Below, one piece after another: positions 58,788 to 64,000 of a stretch of 64,000 nucleotides of DNA. How positions within the stretch are numbered: position 1 is the stretch's first letter; each line of letters starts with the position of its first letter. Under the pieces are notes generated by a model. It did no database searches. It saw nothing but the letters and a program-made list of their open reading frames with translations, and was not told the origin of the DNA. The position numbers were made by a program, and so were the translations under genes. Source of the DNA: Mortierella sp. BCC40632 (lineage: Eukaryota > Mortierellomycota > Mortierellomycetes > Mortierellales > Mortierellaceae); assembly GCA_011634665.1 (NCBI GenBank), contig WAEK01000036.1, positions 1 to 64,000 on the forward strand, written 5' to 3'.

Positions 58788-59763
58788 ATGTCCGTTGTAA
58801 AATATATAATGACAAGTACAATTTCTATTATTATATATATGCTAATTTTTATTTTCAACTATTATGTTATTTTATTTGTTCAATTCTTTTCATATAAGGC
58901 GAGAGCATATAGCTTAGGGTTACGATTAACGGCCAATATGATTAAAGGCCTTGCTTTCATTTTTCTTATATTTTTTACATATAATATCTTTTTTGATCTT
59001 CTTTATCCTGATTCTATTATTATTTATTCTTTTATTCCTATAATAACATATTCAAATGCTGAAACAGACAAGTTAAAAATTTTAGTTGATTCTAAACAGA
59101 AAACTGGTATTTATATGTGGAAGCATAAAGAATCGGAGAAAATTTATATAGGTTCTGCAATGGATTTATCTAATAGATTTAATATGTATTTTTCTAAAAG
59201 TAGTTTAAGTCGTCATACATATTCTTATATATATAACGCTTTATTACTCCATGGCCTTTCTATGTTTTCTTTATCAATTCTTGAATACGTTGATGTCTCT
59301 AATTTATCAAAAGAAGATGCCCGTAAACTAATTTTGGAACGAGAACAGTACTATCTTGATATCATTTTTAAGGAGACTAAACCAAATATTTATAATATCT
59401 TAAAGGTAGCAGGATCTCGCTTAGGAACACGACATACTAACGAAGCGAAAGAAAAATTAGTAAAAGCTAATTCTGGTGAGAATCATTCAATGTATGGTAT
59501 TGATAGAACAGGTGAGAAAAATCCAATGTTTGGAAAAACTCATTCTGTTAAAACTTTAGATAAAATAAGTATAGCTAAAAAGGTACATCTATTTATGTTT
59601 ATTCTTCGGATGGTTCAACACTTATTAATACTTTTACTTCAGCAAGGAAAGCCGCTGAGGAATTTAATTGTGACCATACAACTATCATGAGATATGTTAA
59701 AAATAATAAACTATTTCAGAACAAATGGATTTTATCAGCAACCTTAATTATTAAGGAAAAATA
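58788..59763 (+). pseudogene. GIY-YIG endonuclease carrying an atp6-like segment
   Basis: Residues 34-54 (SYKARAYSLGLRLTANMI) match the most conserved part of ATP synthase subunit 6 (ISY.ARA.SLGLRL.AN). After hydrophobic residues follows the linker [17 protein letters not shown], then [61 protein letters not shown]3 repeats ([24 protein letters not shown]). One shift near 59580 leads to NUMOD1 [20 protein letters not shown] and a stop at 59761-59763. It lies between the two nad3 3' ends. With that one shift corrected it is complete. Confidence 0.86.
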
Positions 59764-59985
59764 GTAGGGGTTCTAAATATACTATTGCTGTAGTCTTGTT
59801 ATATATTAGACTCTAGTCTAACATCCACTGGCCCCCCTCCTGTAATGAACACGGAGGATCAGATTATTTAGAAGCATTAATTAAATCTAAAAAAAAACTT
59901 CCTTAAATAAAACTATTTATCAATTGTCTAAAAAAAAAAAATTAATTAATTCTTTTCCTTCATTAAATATAACTTTGCTTTATAC
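59764..59985 (+). terminator. Spacer with tail element
   Basis: CTAACATCCACTGGCCCCCC at about 59817-59837, in plus sense, behind the GIY-YIG gene. Confidence 0.5.
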
Positions 59986-59989
59986 TTTA

Positions 59990-60315
59990 AATTAGATAAA
60001 AAACTATTAAAAAAAATATGTAGATTCTGGGATATTATTAGGTAATGAATGGTTTCTTATTACAAGTATTAATAAAAATCCTGAACAAGAAATTTATAAT
60101 ATTAAAGATTCAGGAATCAATAAATCTATTTTAACCCCTGTTTATCAGTATTTAATAGATAAGGAGAGCATTAAATTAATAAAAACTTTCCCTTCTATTA
60201 TTACTGCAGCATCATATTTTGAGTTAATCCTAGTACAATAAGAAGATATCTTAAAAGTCAAAAAACTTTTTAAAGATATATATTTATTAAGTAATGATAA
60301 TTCTTTTAGATAATA
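59990..60315 (+). pseudogene. HEG C-terminal fragment with NUMOD1
   Basis: SGILLGNEWFLITSINKNPE, SILTPVYQYLIDKESIKLIK, TFPSIITAASYFELNPSTIR then RYLKSQKLFKDIYLLSNDN; the last part is a NUMOD1 domain. No catalytic domain is visible upstream. Confidence 0.65.
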
Positions 60316-60644
60316 CTAGTAATAACAATAATTCACCTTCTTAATATATCAAACTTTTTTTAATTCTCAGTATTTAATTTGTTTGAGGTCAATTGGCTAT
60401 AAAATCAGTTAACACCCACTGGGCCCCTCATAGTTCCTTTCCCAGTCAGCTGTTGATTTTCTTCGATTAAAACCTAGAAAAAAATATTAAATTACGATCC
60501 GGTCCGTCCCGCCTTTCTTCTAAATGTTTATATTAATAGATATTAACTGTGTGGAGCCAAACGCCGGCCGGGCTTAATAAAGATTCTAGTAATTACTAAT
60601 TAAGATATATAAGTAATCCTTATTAAGTATAAAAGGTTTTTCCC
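60316..60644 (+). other. Spacer with tail element and GC blocks
   Basis: GTTAACACCCACTGGGCCCC at 60408-60427. GC blocks near 60495-60575 (GTCCCGCC; GGAGCCAAACGCCGGCCGGG) resemble the inverted 37260-37330 region. Confidence 0.5.
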
Positions 60645-60857
60645 CTGTTCTGCAAGCACGGCAAAAATTCTCTGTTCATTTTTATTTAGTGGGTCTACTT
60701 TTCCTTATTTTCGATTTAGAAGTGTTACTTCTTTTCCCGGCTGCGGTATCGATGAATTCTATCGCAAATTACGGTTTTTGGGTTCTACTATTCTTTTTAG
60801 TTGTACTGACTATCGGTTTTCTGTACGAATATCGATCAGGTGCTTTTAAATTATGCT
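60645..60857 (+). pseudogene. Second copy of the nad3 3' end
   Basis: QARQKFSVHFYLVGLLFLIF, DLEVLLLFPAAVSMNSIANY, FFLVVLTIGFLYEYRSGA: the same stretch as 57925-58130, with fewer frame breaks. It starts abruptly at QARQKFS. A tail AAACACCCCC follows at 60876. It fits the displaced original end behind an HEG insertion in nad3. Confidence 0.9.
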
Positions 60858-60959
60858 AACAAGGAGAAATAATCCAAACACCCCCTTTCTATTTCAAAAT
60901 TAGTAATGGGTCGTTTAACAAGTCACAATCTCGTAATTACCATGTGTTTCCTTCATTAA

Positions 60960-61640
60960 GAAAAAAACTATAGAAAATTTAGAAGATAATGATAATAAAA
61001 ATTTACCTGGATTAGATGTAGATATTATTAAATGGCTAATCACAAATAAACCTGCTAAAAAAGTATATAAATAGTGAAAGAGTCTAAAAATAATATTTAT
61101 AAAAGATAATAAAAAGGGCAATCTGGGATATATTTATGGTTAAATACTACTAACGAGAAGTATTATATTGGTTCAGCTAAGGATCTTAGAAATAGATTGG
61201 CTAGATATTATAGTTCTAAGGAACTAGCTAGTGCTAATCATCTTATACATAAGGCTATTATAAAACATAAACATCAAAATTTTTTTTTTTTTTATATTAG
61301 AATATTGTAATTTAGAGAATTTAATTGCAAGAGAGCAATTTTATTTAGATTCTCTTACTCCATTTTATAATATACTAAAAATTGCTGGTAATTCTTTGGG
61401 TTTTGAACATTCAGAAGAAACTAAAAAAATTAATACGTAAAATTAAAATTAATGATCTAATTTATTAGAACGTATAGAAAGGGTTAAGTACTATAAATAG
61501 GGGGGTACTAAGTCTGAGGAATTCAAAGCTCTTCGAAGTGCTTTAACTAAGGGGGGAGAATAATCCTATGTTTGGTAGGACTCATTCTCCTGAATCTCGA
61601 AACTATAATGGGTTCAAAAAAAAAAAAAGGAATTCCTTTA
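60960..61640 (+). pseudogene. GIY-YIG endonuclease, broken
   Basis: LDVDIIKWLI, then NLGYIYLWLNTTNEKYYIGS, AKDLRNRLARYYSSKELA, HKAIIKHKHQNF, ILEYCNLENLIAREQFYLDS, LTPFYNILKIAGNSLGFEHS; NUMOD3 traces to about 61640. The catalytic first part is almost unbroken apart from shifts at 61130 and in the T-run at 61280. Confidence 0.78.
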
Positions 61641-61699
61641 AGTGAAGCCCAGCACATAAAGGTAAATCAAAGTCTGGCTCCATTAATATTCTGGCCCCA

Positions 61700-64000
<2,301 letters not shown>

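Noticed and set aside
39553..59690. NUMOD3 repeats as a CRISPR or tandem-repeat array
   Set aside because: The repeats are protein-coding, uneven in spacing and belong to endonuclease genes.

Overview
The window is a piece of a large, intron-rich fungal mitochondrial genome. It holds spliced cob and nad5, the nad4L, nad2-nad3 and rps3 genes, the start of cox1, the small-subunit rRNA and about ten tRNAs, all very AT-rich and dotted with GC-rich hairpins. A free-standing rps3, genes on both strands, nad2 and nad3 overlapping by one base and nad4L just before nad5 suggest a filamentous fungus, perhaps a basidiomycete; this is inference. No rnl, cox2, cox3, atp6, atp8, atp9, nad1, nad4 or nad6 was recognised apart from a captured atp6-like piece. 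Many exons of conserved genes carry one-base homopolymer shifts. Much of the apparent breakage could therefore be sequencing error, and a nuclear copy cannot be excluded.

Layout. Minus strand: trnF (about 1 kb); cob in seven exons over 21 kb (3342-24494) with six group I introns; trnM; a spare nad5 3' end; nad5 in three exons (26.8-34.7 kb) ending in a fused GIY-YIG gene; nad4L; trnL. Plus strand from 36.4 to 44.4 kb: a nad2 5' fragment, trnT, rps3, GIY-YIG genes, a decayed trnE array and trnC. Minus strand from 45.8 to 55.9 kb: decayed endonuclease genes, trnV, trnM and rns. Plus strand from 56.2 kb to the end: nad2, nad3, endonuclease genes, a second nad3 3' end and cox1 exon 1. A DNA-polymerase fragment of linear-plasmid type lies at 47.8 kb.

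The dominant content is homing endonuclease genes (HEGs): about twenty GIY-YIG genes with NUMOD3 and NUMOD1 DNA-binding repeats, and about ten LAGLIDADG genes. Many act as cassettes. Some GIY-YIG genes start with a copied 5' end or leader of a host gene (cox1, nad2, nad4L) or an atp6-like piece. Others sit beside a second copy of the host gene's 3' end (nad5, nad3; cob has a spare end too). Cassettes are nested: in cob intron 5 one LAGLIDADG gene is cut by three others, two of them at its own LAGLIDADG motif codons. Two more LAGLIDADG genes elsewhere break at the second motif.

Two GC-rich signals stand out. One hairpin family carries, in its middle, an inverted copy of whatever sequence it was inserted into. 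A tail motif (AACACCCC, often followed by GGGCCC) follows many genes on their own strand, like an mRNA 3'-end signal or a boundary left by cassettes.
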